Made by a program: the position numbers and the translations under genes
Notes under the pieces: generated by a model
Databases searched by the model: none
What the model was told of the DNA's origin: nothing
What the model saw: the letters and a program-made list of their open reading frames with translations, nothing else
Origin: UBA7672 sp965279205
GTDB lineage: Bacteria > Pseudomonadota > Alphaproteobacteria > Caulobacterales > Hyphomonadaceae
Length of the DNA: 64,000 nucleotides
Assembly: GCA_965279205.1 (NCBI GenBank)
Contig: OZ257144.1
Span: 1,736,001 to 1,800,000, forward strand
Direction of reading: 5' to 3'
Shown: positions 26,617 through 37,152 of the stretch, in pieces
How the letters are laid out: every line of letters starts with the position of its first letter
Numbering within the stretch: the stretch's first letter is position 1

Positions 26617-26708
26617 TGAACGCCCGTCTCCTGGTGACTTTTGGTCTTGCCTGCACGCCGTCAGCGCCAAATTCTCCAGAACGTCCACTTCCGCAAGGGA
26701 TTTCGCGC

Positions 26709-28298
26709 ATGACGCTGGCAAGCTGGAAAAGGGTCGAGGCTGAAGCCACGCGACTGGGCGAGCGCACCCTACAGGTCACTGCCGATCGCGCGAACCTCGA
26801 CGTGTTCATCTGGAAGGCACCGCACCTCGAAGCCGATGTCGGCAAGCAGTTCATCGACGCCGGCGCGATGGACGCCATGCAGGCCGTCGCGGAGGAGCGC
26901 GATCTCAAGGAGAAGATCAGGGCGCTGTTCGCCGCCGAAATCGTCAACGCGTCGGAACACCGTCCCGCCCTGCACTGGGCGCTTCGCGGCGGCGGCAAGG
27001 GTATCCCCGCCATCGACGCCATGAACCGCGAAGCCGAGAAGGCTGCGGCCTTCGCCACGAAAGCCGCAGGCGGCGGGCTCGGCTTCCCGTTGAAGACGAT
27101 CCTTCACATCGGCATCGGCGGGTCGGATCTCGGTCCGCGACTGATCTGGGACGCTCTGCGCGACTACAAGTCGACGGGTCCGGACATCCGCTTCTGCGCC
27201 AACGTCGATCCGGAAGATTTCGCCGAAGCAACGGCTGGTCTCGATCCGAAAACGACTCTGGTGCTCGTCGTCTCGAAATCCTTCAAGACGCCCGAGACCG
27301 CTTCCAACGCCATCCTGGCGCGCGAGTGGTTGGTGAAGGCGCTCGGCGAAGCGGAAGCCAACAACCACCTCGCCGCTGTCTCCTCGGCGCCGGACAAGGC
27401 GCAGGCCTGGGGCGCCGCCGCCGATCGCATCTTCCCGATGGATGAAGCCGTGGGGGGGCGCTACTCGGTGTGGTCATCCGTCGGTCTGTCACTGCAGATC
27501 GCGCTCGGCTCTGTTGTCTGGTCCCGCTTCCTGAAGGGTGCAGCGGAGATGGACGAGCACTTCCGCACCGCGCCGCTCGACCAGAATACCCCCGCGCGTC
27601 TCGCCATGATGGACGTTTTTATCCATACGGCCGCCAAGGTGCCGAACCGCACCGTGCTGGCCTACGCGCACCGTCTCAAGAAACTGCCTGACTTCCTTCA
27701 ACAGCTGGAAATGGAATCCAACGGCAAGAACGCCGCTGATCTTCCGGGTGGGCGTCTCATGACCACAGCGCCAATGGTCTGGGGTTCGATCGGCACGCTC
27801 GGCCAGCACTCTTTTCATCAGCTCCTGCACCAGGGCACGCGCGAAACCTCGATCGAATTCGTCGCCGCGCTGGATGCTGGCGCAGGCGACAAGGCGCGGG
27901 GCCGGGCCCTGCTCGCCAACGCCTTCGCCCAGGCGGAGGGACTGCTCGCCGGCCGCTCCTCCGAAGTCGCCGAGAAGGAGCTGATCGCCAGGGGCCTGGC
28001 GCCCGAGAAGGCAAAGGCGCAGGCGCCTCACATGGACATGCCCGGCGGGCGCAGCTCGACCACCATCCTGCTCGACGATCTCAAACCCGAGAGCGTCGGC
28101 GCCCTGATCGCGCTCTACGAACACCGCACCTTCGCTGCTGGTATCCTGTGGGGCATCAACCCCTTCGACCAGTGGGGCGTTGAACGCGGCAAGGTCCTCG
28201 CCGAGGAGCTCGACAAGGCGATCGCCGGCGCCGATCCCGGCACGCGTGACCCCTCCACGCTCCGCCTCGTTTCCCGCGCAAGGAAAACGCTGGGCTAG
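26709..28298 (+). CDS. pgi: Glucose-6-phosphate isomerase
   Basis: A 529-aa isomerase of glucose-6-phosphate and fructose-6-phosphate, for glycolysis and gluconeogenesis. Landmarks are LHIGIGGSDLGPRL, VSKSFKTPET (the active-site region), GGRYSVWSSVGLS and HQLLHQGT near the catalytic His, ending with LWGINPFDQWGVERGK. The start at 26709 is chosen from the conserved N-terminus; the reading frame is open upstream but not homologous. Confidence 0.96.
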   Translation: MTLASWKRVEAEATRLGERTLQVTADRANLDVFIWKAPHLEADVGKQFIDAGAMDAMQAVAEERDLKEKIRALFAAEIVNASEHRPALHWALRGGGKGIPAIDAMNREAEKAAAFATKAAGGGLGFPLKTILHIGIGGSDLGPRLIWDALRDYKSTGPDIRFCANVDPEDFAEATAGLDPKTTLVLVVSKSFKTPETASNAILAREWLVKALGEAEANNHLAAVSSAPDKAQAWGAAADRIFPMDEAVGGRYSVWSSVGLSLQIALGSVVWSRFLKGAAEMDEHFRTAPLDQNTPARLAMMDVFIHTAAKVPNRTVLAYAHRLKKLPDFLQQLEMESNGKNAADLPGGRLMTTAPMVWGSIGTLGQHSFHQLLHQGTRETSIEFVAALDAGAGDKARGRALLANAFAQAEGLLAGRSSEVAEKELIARGLAPEKAKAQAPHMDMPGGRSSTTILLDDLKPESVGALIALYEHRTFAAGILWGINPFDQWGVERGKVLAEELDKAIAGADPGTRDPSTLRLVSRARKTLG

Positions 28299-28354
28299 CT
28301 GGACATCGCGCCCGGTCGGGCGGAGGCTGCGCCGGGACAGTCGAGGGGTTTTCC

Positions 28355-29704
28355 ATGCGTATCGCCGCGTTCGCCATGATGGCGCTGGCCGCGTCCTGTG
28401 CAGGAACGCCGGACACGAAGCCGATCAACGAGCCCCTGACCGCCGCGCCGCCCCAATCCGAAATCGAGATCGGCATCGATGGCGACGCAATTGCGCTGGC
28501 GCTCTCCGGCGGTGGCGCGCGCGCCGCGTCGTTCTCGCTCGGCGTGCTGCAACAGTTGCGCGACATGAAGCATGCGGACGGCAAGCCGCTGATCGATCGC
28601 GTCGCACTGGTCACGGCTGTCTCGGGCGGCTCCATCACTGCGGCCTATTTCGGCCAGCACGGCCCCGCCGGCCTCGACAACTTCCGCGCCGCTGTGCTCG
28701 ACAAGGACTGGAACGCCCAGCTCCACACCAGCTGGATGTGGCCGGACAACTGGCAGCGCTTGCTGCAGGGCGGCCTCAACGGCCCCGACAAGCTGGCGAA
28801 CTGGCTCGACAAGGAAGTCTTCACGGGAGGCCGCATGCGCGACCTGCCCAACCGCCCGCGCATCATCATCAATGCGACCGATCTCTATTCCGGCGCGCCC
28901 TTCGCGTTCGCCGCGCCATATTTCCAGGCCATCTGCAGCGATCTCGGCAACATTCGCATCGCGGATGCGGTGGCGGCATCGATGGCGGTCCCCATCGCCT
29001 TCCGTCCGATCGTCGTGAAAAGCTACGCCGAGAATTGCCCAGCGCCTCTGCCGGCCTGGGTGGACAGGGCGACGCACGATCGCGGTGCGCCAATGCTGCT
29101 GCGCGAGACCGCCCGCTCCTTCCAGTTCTATCGCGACCCCGCTCGCATGAAGTACCTGCATCTCAGTGATGGCGGCGTGTCGGACAATTTCGGCGTCTCC
29201 AGCCTCGTCACCATCCGTCGCGCCGCTCAGACGCCCTACGGCCCGTTCTCCGCGCGCGACGCCGTGAAGGTCCGGCGCATGACCTTCCTGATCGTCAACG
29301 CCGAGATGGCTGCCTCGGGTGACTGGGCTCTGAAGGAGGCTGGCCCCGATGGCCCGCAGATGGTCGAGGCCGCTCTCGGCGCCGCCGTCAACGCGCCCAA
29401 GCGCGCCGCCAGCGACGCTTTCGCCGGCGTCCTCGCCGACTGGCAGCGCGAACTTGTCGCCTATCGCTGCTCGCTCCCACCCGACGAAGCGCGTCGCCTT
29501 GGCGCCGGTGAAGGCTGGGACTGCAAGGACGTCCAGTTCAAGATGGACATGATCTCCTTCGCCGACCTGTCGCCGGAGCAGTACAAGCGCCTCGGCGCTG
29601 CTGCGACCGCTGTGAGCCTGCCAAAGGATCTGATCGACGACCTGATCGCCGGCGGCCGCCAGGCTGCGAGAGAGAACGACGCGATCAAGGCGCTTACACG
29701 CTAG
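28355..29704 (+). CDS. Patatin-like phospholipase, lipoprotein
   Basis: A 449-aa putative acyl hydrolase. It has a short lipoprotein signal with ASC (Cys15). The patatin fold is shown by the Gly-rich oxyanion loop (ALSGGGARAASFSLG, about 49-63), the nucleophile Ser in AVSGGSITAA (Ser93) and the dyad Asp in LSDGGVSDNFG (about 275). Attachment to the outer-membrane or periplasmic face is implied by the lipobox. The stop overlaps the convergent pbpC gene by 4 bases. Confidence 0.87.
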   Translation: MRIAAFAMMALAASCAGTPDTKPINEPLTAAPPQSEIEIGIDGDAIALALSGGGARAASFSLGVLQQLRDMKHADGKPLIDRVALVTAVSGGSITAAYFGQHGPAGLDNFRAAVLDKDWNAQLHTSWMWPDNWQRLLQGGLNGPDKLANWLDKEVFTGGRMRDLPNRPRIIINATDLYSGAPFAFAAPYFQAICSDLGNIRIADAVAASMAVPIAFRPIVVKSYAENCPAPLPAWVDRATHDRGAPMLLRETARSFQFYRDPARMKYLHLSDGGVSDNFGVSSLVTIRRAAQTPYGPFSARDAVKVRRMTFLIVNAEMAASGDWALKEAGPDGPQMVEAALGAAVNAPKRAASDAFAGVLADWQRELVAYRCSLPPDEARRLGAGEGWDCKDVQFKMDMISFADLSPEQYKRLGAAATAVSLPKDLIDDLIAGGRQAARENDAIKALTR

Positions 29705-31827
29705 CTGCCGCCATCCGGCGTCAGAACGCGCACACGCGCTTTCGCGGTGCGGCCATTGAGATCGACCACCGAAACTTCGTAGAACCCGGCATCCCTCGGC
29801 CGCCACAACGCGTCACCGGCCACGTTGCGAGACAGAGCCTTGCCGTCGACATACCAGGCGAGCTTGCCATGGCCCTCCGCGGCCAGCACGAAGGACGTGT
29901 GTTCCGAGTCCTTCCACACTTCCGCGCCATCTGGCGGGAACAGGATGTGCGGCGGCGCATTCTCGCGCTCGAAGCGCACCAGAGGCGCAGGCGGCGTATG
30001 ATCCAGCGTTTCTTCCTCGCGCAGCGGCGGCCCGGATGAGCGAACTGGCGTGATCCGTGCGATCGCGTCGAACGCATCGAAGAGAACCGGCAGCGCGCCT
30101 TCCCGGCCGGTCACGCCCGGCCGGGGCGCCGAGTCAGCGCGCCCCATCCACACCACGACAGCATGGCCATTCCCGACGCCGGCCGCCCATGCATCGCGGA
30201 AGCCGTAGGACGTGCCCGTCTTGAACGCGATCAGCGGAGCTTCCTGCGTAAGCACTGCCGGCATGCGGCCGGCCGGAGCAGGCGCCGCCATGAGAATATC
30301 AACGATCTGCCGCGCCGATTGCGCCGACATTATTTGCGTCGGTTGTATCTTGGCCTTTGCCGCCGCGTCGCTTTCGCTCTTCAGCCAGCTGATCGGTCGC
30401 GCGCGGCCATCATCGGCCAGTGCTGCATAGAGCATGGCAACGTCGCGCACCGTCAGGCCCGCTCCGCCAAGCGCGATGGCAAGCCCCGCATCGTCATCAC
30501 CTGTCAGCGGCATGGACAGGTCCGCGCCTGCAAACGACAGCGCCGCCGCAAACCGCCGCGCGCCAACCACATCCAGCGCCGACACCGCCGGCACGTTGAG
30601 CGAGTGCTGCAGAGCCTGCGCCACCGTCACATCACCGCGGAAAGTGCGATCGAAATTGTCCGGGCGATACGTCGCGAACCGCTTCGGCGCATCCGATATG
30701 CGCGTATCCGGCGAGGCGACGCCATCATCGAAGGCCATGCCATAGATGAACGGCTTTAGTGTCGATCCCGGCGACCGGGCTCGATCGGTGAGGTCGATCC
30801 ATCCGCCAGCCGATGCGCGGTTAGCTGACCCCGCCGCTGCGCGCACTTCGCGGCTGGCGATGTCCACCACCATGATCGCAACCTGTACGCCTTCGCGCGA
30901 CGGTCCCGCCGCCTGCGTCGCGAGTTTCTCGACTTCCTTCTGCAGGGCGAGGTCGATCGTCGACTTGATGTTGTCCGGATTACTCGCGCGCCGCACGGCT
31001 TCTTCCGACGCATGCCATGCTACAGTGGGAAAATCCTGCCGCTTGGGCGCGGGATACTCGGCGGACTCGGCGGCAAGATCCCTGGCGAAGATGTTCTGGT
31101 CAGCCAGCCGCATAAGCACGCGCTCACGCGCCACGATCGCGGCCTTGGGGTGCAGGTCAGGCCGCCGCGCTTCTGGTGATTGCGGCAGGGCAATCAGCAT
31201 TGCGATCTGGTCAGGAGAGAGATTGTCCGGCTCGCGACCGAAATACGCCCACGACGCCGCACGCACGCCTTCGAGGTTGCCGCCATAGGGCGCCAGCGTC
31301 AGATAGAGTTCGAGTATCTCTTCCTTGGAATAGCGATGTTCAAGCTGCCAGGCCCGGATCGATTCAATGATCTTCGAGCCGATGTTGCGAGGCCTTGGCT
31401 CCAACAGCCTTGCCGTCTGCATCGTGATGGTGGAGCCGCCCGAGACGATCCGCCCCGACGACGCCAGCGATCTCGCCGCGCGCGTCAGTGCTGCGAAATC
31501 GACGCCATCATGGAAGAAGAAGCGCTTGTCCTCATAGGTCAGCAGGGCCGTGACGAAGTCCGGGTCCAGCTGGTCGAGGTGCGCGCGCATGCGCCATTTG
31601 CCATCGTCGACCGGAAAGACACGCAGCACCGCTCCGCGCCTGTCCATCACCACGGCCGATGTTTCGTTCGCGCGCGTCAGCGGCGGCGGAAAGAGGAAGT
31701 CCAGCGCCATCAACGGCACAAGCACGTAGAGCACGACGAGCGCCACGCGCCGGTACCACTCCGGCGGCCACCAGAGTTTCGGCATCCGTTTCGGCAGTCC
31801 GATCCGCGGTAGGCGCGGCAACTTCAT
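29701..31827 (-). CDS. pbpC: Penicillin-binding protein 1C (bifunctional transglycosylase/transpeptidase)
   Basis: A 708-aa class A PBP. After a cytoplasmic tail and membrane helix (about 28-46) comes the glycosyltransferase domain with the catalytic Glu in YEDKRFFFHDGVD (about 99) and GGSTITMQ. The transpeptidase has SPGSTLKPF (nucleophile Ser355), SLN and KTG (FKTGTSYG). The last 100 residues match the C-terminal extension of PBP1C. Its ATG lies 2 bases after the stop of the alpha-2-macroglobulin gene, an operon seen widely in Gram-negatives. Confidence 0.95.
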   Translation of the reverse strand: MKLPRLPRIGLPKRMPKLWWPPEWYRRVALVVLYVLVPLMALDFLFPPPLTRANETSAVVMDRRGAVLRVFPVDDGKWRMRAHLDQLDPDFVTALLTYEDKRFFFHDGVDFAALTRAARSLASSGRIVSGGSTITMQTARLLEPRPRNIGSKIIESIRAWQLEHRYSKEEILELYLTLAPYGGNLEGVRAASWAYFGREPDNLSPDQIAMLIALPQSPEARRPDLHPKAAIVARERVLMRLADQNIFARDLAAESAEYPAPKRQDFPTVAWHASEEAVRRASNPDNIKSTIDLALQKEVEKLATQAAGPSREGVQVAIMVVDIASREVRAAAGSANRASAGGWIDLTDRARSPGSTLKPFIYGMAFDDGVASPDTRISDAPKRFATYRPDNFDRTFRGDVTVAQALQHSLNVPAVSALDVVGARRFAAALSFAGADLSMPLTGDDDAGLAIALGGAGLTVRDVAMLYAALADDGRARPISWLKSESDAAAKAKIQPTQIMSAQSARQIVDILMAAPAPAGRMPAVLTQEAPLIAFKTGTSYGFRDAWAAGVGNGHAVVVWMGRADSAPRPGVTGREGALPVLFDAFDAIARITPVRSSGPPLREEETLDHTPPAPLVRFERENAPPHILFPPDGAEVWKDSEHTSFVLAAEGHGKLAWYVDGKALSRNVAGDALWRPRDAGFYEVSVVDLNGRTAKARVRVLTPDGGS

Positions 31828-31829
31828 AC

Positions 31830-34800
31830 CTACCTTCTAGCCACCATGATGGTGCGCGAAACCGTGCGGGCGAACGTATCGGGGCGATACATGTCCTCGG
31901 CCACAACGCCTGGCATCGTGAATGTGCCCGGCGTCACGGCGCGAACCATGTAGGCCACCGTCTCCGACTTGCGATCATAGAGATCGACCGCCGCCACGAA
32001 CCGGTCATCCCGCGCTTCGGCAATGTTCGGCGACACGAGGTCTCCGAGGAAGCGATAGGGACCGGTCTTGCCGGCGTCTTCCGGCCGCAGCACGGCTTCG
32101 ATCTCGAAGCCGGCGGGCAGCAGGTCAGCGATCACCAGCGGCGTGGTGCGCGCTTCGGATGCGCCCACGGTGATCGCCACGATGATGCGGTCACCCTGGC
32201 GGAACGAGGTTCCGTCGATGGCGTTGCCGCCCGGCGTCCACAGCTGTTTGATCGCCTGCAGGCCGTCGAAGGCCGGCGCCGGCGCCGAAGCAGGTGAGCC
32301 GCGCGACACTGCCGTGACCCAGAGCTGGCCAGAACCGCGGTTCGTGAACGAAGGCGGCGAGGCCATGTTGGCGCCGGTCATCTTGAACACGCGACCGGCC
32401 GTGACGACCGGGGCCTGGCCCTGCACCGCCACGTTCACTGCGGCCTGTCCGCCCGAGAGCGAGTTGGCGGCGAGAAGAAGGAAAGCCTTCTCCTGCGTCG
32501 TCAGGCGGTCGGGTTCCGGCAGGTCTTGCGCCACGCGCGCAGAAAGGCGTGTCACGCGGTCAGCGGCTTTCGCTTCCGAGGCCAGTGCAAGCACGCCCGC
32601 GAGATCACGGCGCGGCGTCTGGTAGTAGTCGCCGATGTTCTCGTGACCGAGAGCTGCTTCTGCTTGGTCGAATGCTGACTTGGCGCGGGCGTTATCGCCA
32701 ATCATGTACAGAGCGGCGGCGATCTGCGCGCGGGCCAGCGGGCTCGGAATGCGAGCAATCCGGTCATCGTGCAGATAGCGCAGCCGCGCCTTGTCCATGC
32801 GGCCGGCTTTCGCCAGCACGTAGGCGGCATAGGCGACAGAGCGGTCCATCAGGCGTTGCGTCGTGTCTGGGTTCCAGCGGCTTTCATAGACGTCGAAGTC
32901 GTAGCCGGTGGAATAGCTGGACTCGCGGATCGCAAACTCAGCAAGCGCGTCGTACGCCTTGTCGAGCGCAGCCGCGGGTACGACATAGCCCGCCGCCTTG
33001 GCGCGGAACAGGAAGTCAGTCGCATACGCGCCCAGCCACGGCGTCGCGAGGCCATCGCCCACGCGCCAGAGGCCGATCGCGCCGTCCCCACCCTGCCGGT
33101 TCAGCAAGGTCGAGATCGCATCCTGCACCTGGTTTTTCAGGTCGCCCGGCGCCTTGCGGCCCGCGAGCGCGGCCATGTTCTGCGCATAGAGCAGCGGCAT
33201 GGCGCGGCTGACGATCTGTTCGGTGCAGCCATAGGGATACTGGTCGAGCGAGTCGAACAGGGCGGCCGCATCCATTGGAATGGGCGAGAACGACACCTGC
33301 ACATAGCCCGAGCCTGCCACGAACGAGGATAGCGAGTTGCCGGCCGGAGAGAACGAAGCCCCCGGCGCGATCGTCGTGCGCTGCACATAGCTCGCCGGCA
33401 TCCAGGCCGAACGGGTCTGGATCGGATAGCTGCGCGAGACCGAATAACCGCCCGGTCCCGTCACATTTAGCGCAATGTTGGAAATGCCTTCTGTGGCCGA
33501 GGTCAGCGTCGCGTCGATGTCGCGGCGCTGGCCGGTCGGCAGGTTGGCTGACAGGGCGCCCGTCACGGCGCGCACAGGCGCGGAGGCCTGCAGCGCGGCG
33601 TTATAGGTTCCCGCCTGTCCTTCCACGTTGTCGAGCGTCAGCGTCGCCGTCGCCTGGTCGCCTGGTGCGAGGAAGCGCGGCAGGATCATCTCCGCCGGGA
33701 CCTGGTCACGCACGGTGACAGGCGTTGAAGCAGATCCGACGCCGGTGTTCGACCAGGCCACTGCCATCAGCCGCAGCTCGCCGTTGAAGGCAGGCACGTC
33801 GAACGTGACGGTTGCTTCGCCATTTCTCAACTGCACAGGCGCGGAGACCAGGGAGACAGACTTGGTCGGCACAACGGTAAGGCCCGCGCCGCCGATCTGG
33901 TCGCCGCCCGAACGCGCCGTTCCCGCTGCGCCCTGGTTGGGGTCGAGCAGGCGGCCATAATCGTCGCGCAGCTCAACGCCGAGACGACGTTTGCCGAAGA
34001 AGTAGTCCGCCGGATCCGGCGTTTTGAAGCCGGTCAGCAGCAGAATGCCTTCATCGACCGCCGCGAGCTGGACATAGCCGTCATCGCGCGGGCCGGTGGC
34101 CTTCACCTTGACGGTCATTTTGTTGTTGGGGCGCTGCACCTTCGGCGCTTCCAGCGTCAGCTGGAACGTCCGCGGCGTCACATCCACCGCAACGTGGGCG
34201 ACGCCCACAGCGCGGCGCGGCTTCGGCCGCTGCACCGCATCGCGGGGCGTGTAGACCGACGCCATCACATAGACGCCCGCGCCCCACTCCTTGGTGACGG
34301 GCAGTTTGATGTGCGTGCCTTCATTGGCCTTCACTGTGATCGAGCGCGTCAGGATCACGTTCTCGGACGCAACCACGATCTCCGCTTCGCCGGCATAAGG
34401 GGCCAGCACGGTGACATCGACCTCGTTGCCGATCGCCGGCAGCTTGTCCGGAACCTGCACGCGCACGCGGTCTGGCGCCTCGACGCCATCCTGCGGCTGG
34501 CCGCCCCAGCCCGACCAGAAGGCGTAGGACGCTTCCGCGCCATTGGCTTCCTCGGTCAGGTAAAGTTCGTAATCGCCATAGTCGAGCGTGCGTGTCTTGA
34601 CCGTCGCGCGCTGGCCATCGGCGATGTTCGCCGTACCGCTTTCGATCTCGACGATACGGCGCGACTGGCGCCACTGCCACGCGCCGCCATCGGCGCGATA
34701 CCAGTCATACTTCCAGTCGATGCGCACGAGGCGCCAGTTGACCTTTGCGGCCTTGAGCGCGCCGGTGCGATCCGCCGAGACGATCTCGAAGCTCGCAGCC

Positions 34801-36746
34801 TCGCCTTCCTTCGCCGAATTGTCCTCGAAGCTCGGCTTCACGGCGATATAGCGATCCGCCGGGCGATAGGCGATGCGGACATCGTCACGCACGGCCCGCC
34901 CGCCCGGCTCGATGGCCGAGATCACGGTGCGCAGGCGCAGAGGACGCGAGGACTCGGCATTGTCAGCTGCACGAGGATCGAGCGAGATCACCGCCTTGCC
35001 GGACGAGTCTGTCTGCGCAGCTGCCAGTTCGAAAGTCGACTCGCGGAATTCCTCGTTATGCCGTCCGATGCTGAAGCCCTTCAGATCGGGAAACGGGTTC
35101 GGGTCCTGCTCGACACGGACATTGCCTTCAACCGCTAGCCCGGCGCCTGGTGCGCCATAGAGGAAGCGTACGCTTGCCGTGATCGGGCGCGTCTCGTTGG
35201 CGCGCATCGGCGTCTTGTCGTCCGCGGTCACGTCGAGAGCAATGCGCTGCGGAACGAAATCCTCGACCGAGAAGGTCTCACCGCCGGCGACACCGACGCC
35301 GTCGATCTCGGTCGCGATCCGCCATTCGCCGCGCGCCGCAGCCTTCGGAATGCCAAAGGCGTAGGAGATGCCGCCATTGAACTGTTTCGCATCCTTGAAG
35401 CGCAGGCGTCCGGCCTCAAGCCCATTCGGGCCGTACACGATGACGCTGCCGGCGCGGTTGTTCACCGAATTCGCCGCCGCATCGCGCACCAGCGAGGTGA
35501 TCTGCACTGTCTCGCCGGGGCGATAGACGCCACGCTCAGTATAGACGAACGCGTCAGCAGCAGTGGCTGGCGAGCGTCCGCCAATGTCGCGCTCGGTCAG
35601 GTCGACTGGCGAGCGATCGAGATCGATGATCGCGAAGTCGCCATTGGATGCGTAGGCCATCAGCATGCGCGGAGCGACATTGCCTTCGCCGCGCATGATC
35701 GGGCCGGAGAATTTCACATGGCCGCCGTTATCCGTCGTTCCGCGCGCCAGGATCTCGTTGTTCCGCGCGACCAGTTCCAGCTTCACGCTGCCGACCGGCT
35801 TGGCCGACTGGATTGACCGCACCGTCGCCGACATGCCGTCGGTGCCGGTATACGTCGTCAATGCGAGATCGGTGATGATCAGCCAGCGTTTGGCCCGCGC
35901 CGCATCGTTTGGAACCTTGCCCGACGCATTCAACTGGTCGAGTTCGACGAAGTAGGCGCCCGGTTGCAGGCGCGGGATCGCAGTCGCGATCGGGAATACG
36001 GTCGTCTTGGCCGAATTCGGCGAACCGGGGGTATCCAGCTCCCCCTTCCACACCGGCTCGGCGAGATCATAGACCTCGGAATTGTAGTCCATATACCCAT
36101 AGCTGCCCTGGCTATGCGAATAGCCCTGGCTGATCGTCCGGAACGCCAGCGATCGATCGGTGACGCGCGAAATGGTGACAGCCACCTTGTCGACGTTCAC
36201 CGTCTCAAGCGCGAGACCATCGGCCTCCACGCGCGGCAGGATCACGCCATCGCCCTTGAAGCCGACATAGGCCGGGCGGTCGCCAAACTCGATCGCGATA
36301 GTCTCGTCGAACGCCAGCGTGCGGCCGTCGTTGGCGGGCAGGCCGGAGCGGATCGTGACTTCTTTCTCTTCGCCGAATGTCAGGCCGCCGATGCAGAGGT
36401 TCGCCGCATCAACCGAAAGCGCGATCTGGGTGCCAGCCGGAACATCAACATAGGGGCGATAGTCGGTTTTGGGATTGAGCGTCGAGGAGAAAGCGAGGCA
36501 GGCGCGGGGAAGGTCCTGGCTCACATCGATCGAATATCGGACGAACTCGAATTCCTTCGCTCCAGGCGCCGAGGCGCGCGCTGATCCCTGCTGTCGGGTT
36601 TCGAGACGTGGACCCTGGTCCTTGCCCATGACCACGTCGGCGTCATTGCCGGATGGTCCCGAAGGGCCGCAGCTTGCGAGCACAAGTGCAGAGAAAACGC
36701 CTGCCGCTGTCAGCGACAGAGCGCGCCAAGTCCTGTTCGTCCCCAC
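31830..36746 (-). CDS. Alpha-2-macroglobulin family lipoprotein (YfhM-like)
   Basis: A 1638-aa envelope protein that is thought to trap attacking proteases by covalent linkage. The signal sequence ends with a lipobox (LVLASC), placing it on a membrane in the periplasm. MG domains follow, then a bait-like region, and the thioester is intact: GCTEQ with Cys1174 and Gln1177. The C-terminal helical TED domain follows. The GTG at 36746 is chosen because AGGAGG is 6 bases upstream; the open frame upstream of it has no signal. pbpC follows, suggesting a joint role in guarding and repairing the wall. Confidence 0.93.
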   Translation of the reverse strand: MGTNRTWRALSLTAAGVFSALVLASCGPSGPSGNDADVVMGKDQGPRLETRQQGSARASAPGAKEFEFVRYSIDVSQDLPRACLAFSSTLNPKTDYRPYVDVPAGTQIALSVDAANLCIGGLTFGEEKEVTIRSGLPANDGRTLAFDETIAIEFGDRPAYVGFKGDGVILPRVEADGLALETVNVDKVAVTISRVTDRSLAFRTISQGYSHSQGSYGYMDYNSEVYDLAEPVWKGELDTPGSPNSAKTTVFPIATAIPRLQPGAYFVELDQLNASGKVPNDAARAKRWLIITDLALTTYTGTDGMSATVRSIQSAKPVGSVKLELVARNNEILARGTTDNGGHVKFSGPIMRGEGNVAPRMLMAYASNGDFAIIDLDRSPVDLTERDIGGRSPATAADAFVYTERGVYRPGETVQITSLVRDAAANSVNNRAGSVIVYGPNGLEAGRLRFKDAKQFNGGISYAFGIPKAAARGEWRIATEIDGVGVAGGETFSVEDFVPQRIALDVTADDKTPMRANETRPITASVRFLYGAPGAGLAVEGNVRVEQDPNPFPDLKGFSIGRHNEEFRESTFELAAAQTDSSGKAVISLDPRAADNAESSRPLRLRTVISAIEPGGRAVRDDVRIAYRPADRYIAVKPSFEDNSAKEGEAASFEIVSADRTGALKAAKVNWRLVRIDWKYDWYRADGGAWQWRQSRRIVEIESGTANIADGQRATVKTRTLDYGDYELYLTEEANGAEASYAFWSGWGGQPQDGVEAPDRVRVQVPDKLPAIGNEVDVTVLAPYAGEAEIVVASENVILTRSITVKANEGTHIKLPVTKEWGAGVYVMASVYTPRDAVQRPKPRRAVGVAHVAVDVTPRTFQLTLEAPKVQRPNNKMTVKVKATGPRDDGYVQLAAVDEGILLLTGFKTPDPADYFFGKRRLGVELRDDYGRLLDPNQGAAGTARSGGDQIGGAGLTVVPTKSVSLVSAPVQLRNGEATVTFDVPAFNGELRLMAVAWSNTGVGSASTPVTVRDQVPAEMILPRFLAPGDQATATLTLDNVEGQAGTYNAALQASAPVRAVTGALSANLPTGQRRDIDATLTSATEGISNIALNVTGPGGYSVSRSYPIQTRSAWMPASYVQRTTIAPGASFSPAGNSLSSFVAGSGYVQVSFSPIPMDAAALFDSLDQYPYGCTEQIVSRAMPLLYAQNMAALAGRKAPGDLKNQVQDAISTLLNRQGGDGAIGLWRVGDGLATPWLGAYATDFLFRAKAAGYVVPAAALDKAYDALAEFAIRESSYSTGYDFDVYESRWNPDTTQRLMDRSVAYAAYVLAKAGRMDKARLRYLHDDRIARIPSPLARAQIAAALYMIGDNARAKSAFDQAEAALGHENIGDYYQTPRRDLAGVLALASEAKAADRVTRLSARVAQDLPEPDRLTTQEKAFLLLAANSLSGGQAAVNVAVQGQAPVVTAGRVFKMTGANMASPPSFTNRGSGQLWVTAVSRGSPASAPAPAFDGLQAIKQLWTPGGNAIDGTSFRQGDRIIVAITVGASEARTTPLVIADLLPAGFEIEAVLRPEDAGKTGPYRFLGDLVSPNIAEARDDRFVAAVDLYDRKSETVAYMVRAVTPGTFTMPGVVAEDMYRPDTFARTVSRTIMVARR

Positions 36747-36893
36747 GACGTCCTCCTGATCCCCAGCCCGAGTTTTCCGGTGCCCGATCACATTAACCTG
36801 TCGCGCCCGTGATGGAAGGCGCCGCAACAGCCAAGCTGCTGAAAAAGAGTGAGTTTGTTGCTGAAGGCTAAGTTGTCTCCCGCCTGGAGAGAC

Positions 36894-36968
36894 TGGTGCC
36901 GGATGAGGGGATTGAACCCCCGACCTTCGGTTTACAAAACCGCTGCTCTACCGCTGAGCTAATCCGGC
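36894..36968 (-). tRNA. tRNA-Thr (anticodon TGT)
   Basis: The minus strand reads a cloverleaf: acceptor GCCGGAT (5' end at 36968) pairs with the 3' ATCCGGC, followed by a genomically encoded CCA. The D-arm is GCTCAGCGGTAGAGC, the anticodon loop TTTGTAA gives TGT, and the T-arm is GGGGGTTCAATCCCCTC. The first anticodon-stem pair is a G-A mismatch. The anticodon reads ACA (Thr). Confidence 0.92.
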
Positions 36969-37152
36969 GCCGGCTGGAACCGACTTTGCGCGACCCGGAA
37001 TAGGCGCCGTAACGGCCATGCGCAAGCCCGGCGTTTTGTCCTCGAAATGACCCATGGACCGCCACAATCGGCCCAGATCAGGCCGCGCGAAGGCCCGCTC
37101 GGGAACTAGCCTCCATTTCGGGCCTTATAGGCACAGGATCTGGGAGGCGAAG

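Noticed and set aside
28295..29806. A 503-codon open frame on the minus strand
   Set aside because: It is antisense to the patatin-like gene and has composition expected from GC-rich shadow frames.
34194..35138. A 314-codon plus-strand frame
   Set aside because: It is antisense to the alpha-2-macroglobulin gene and has no motif.
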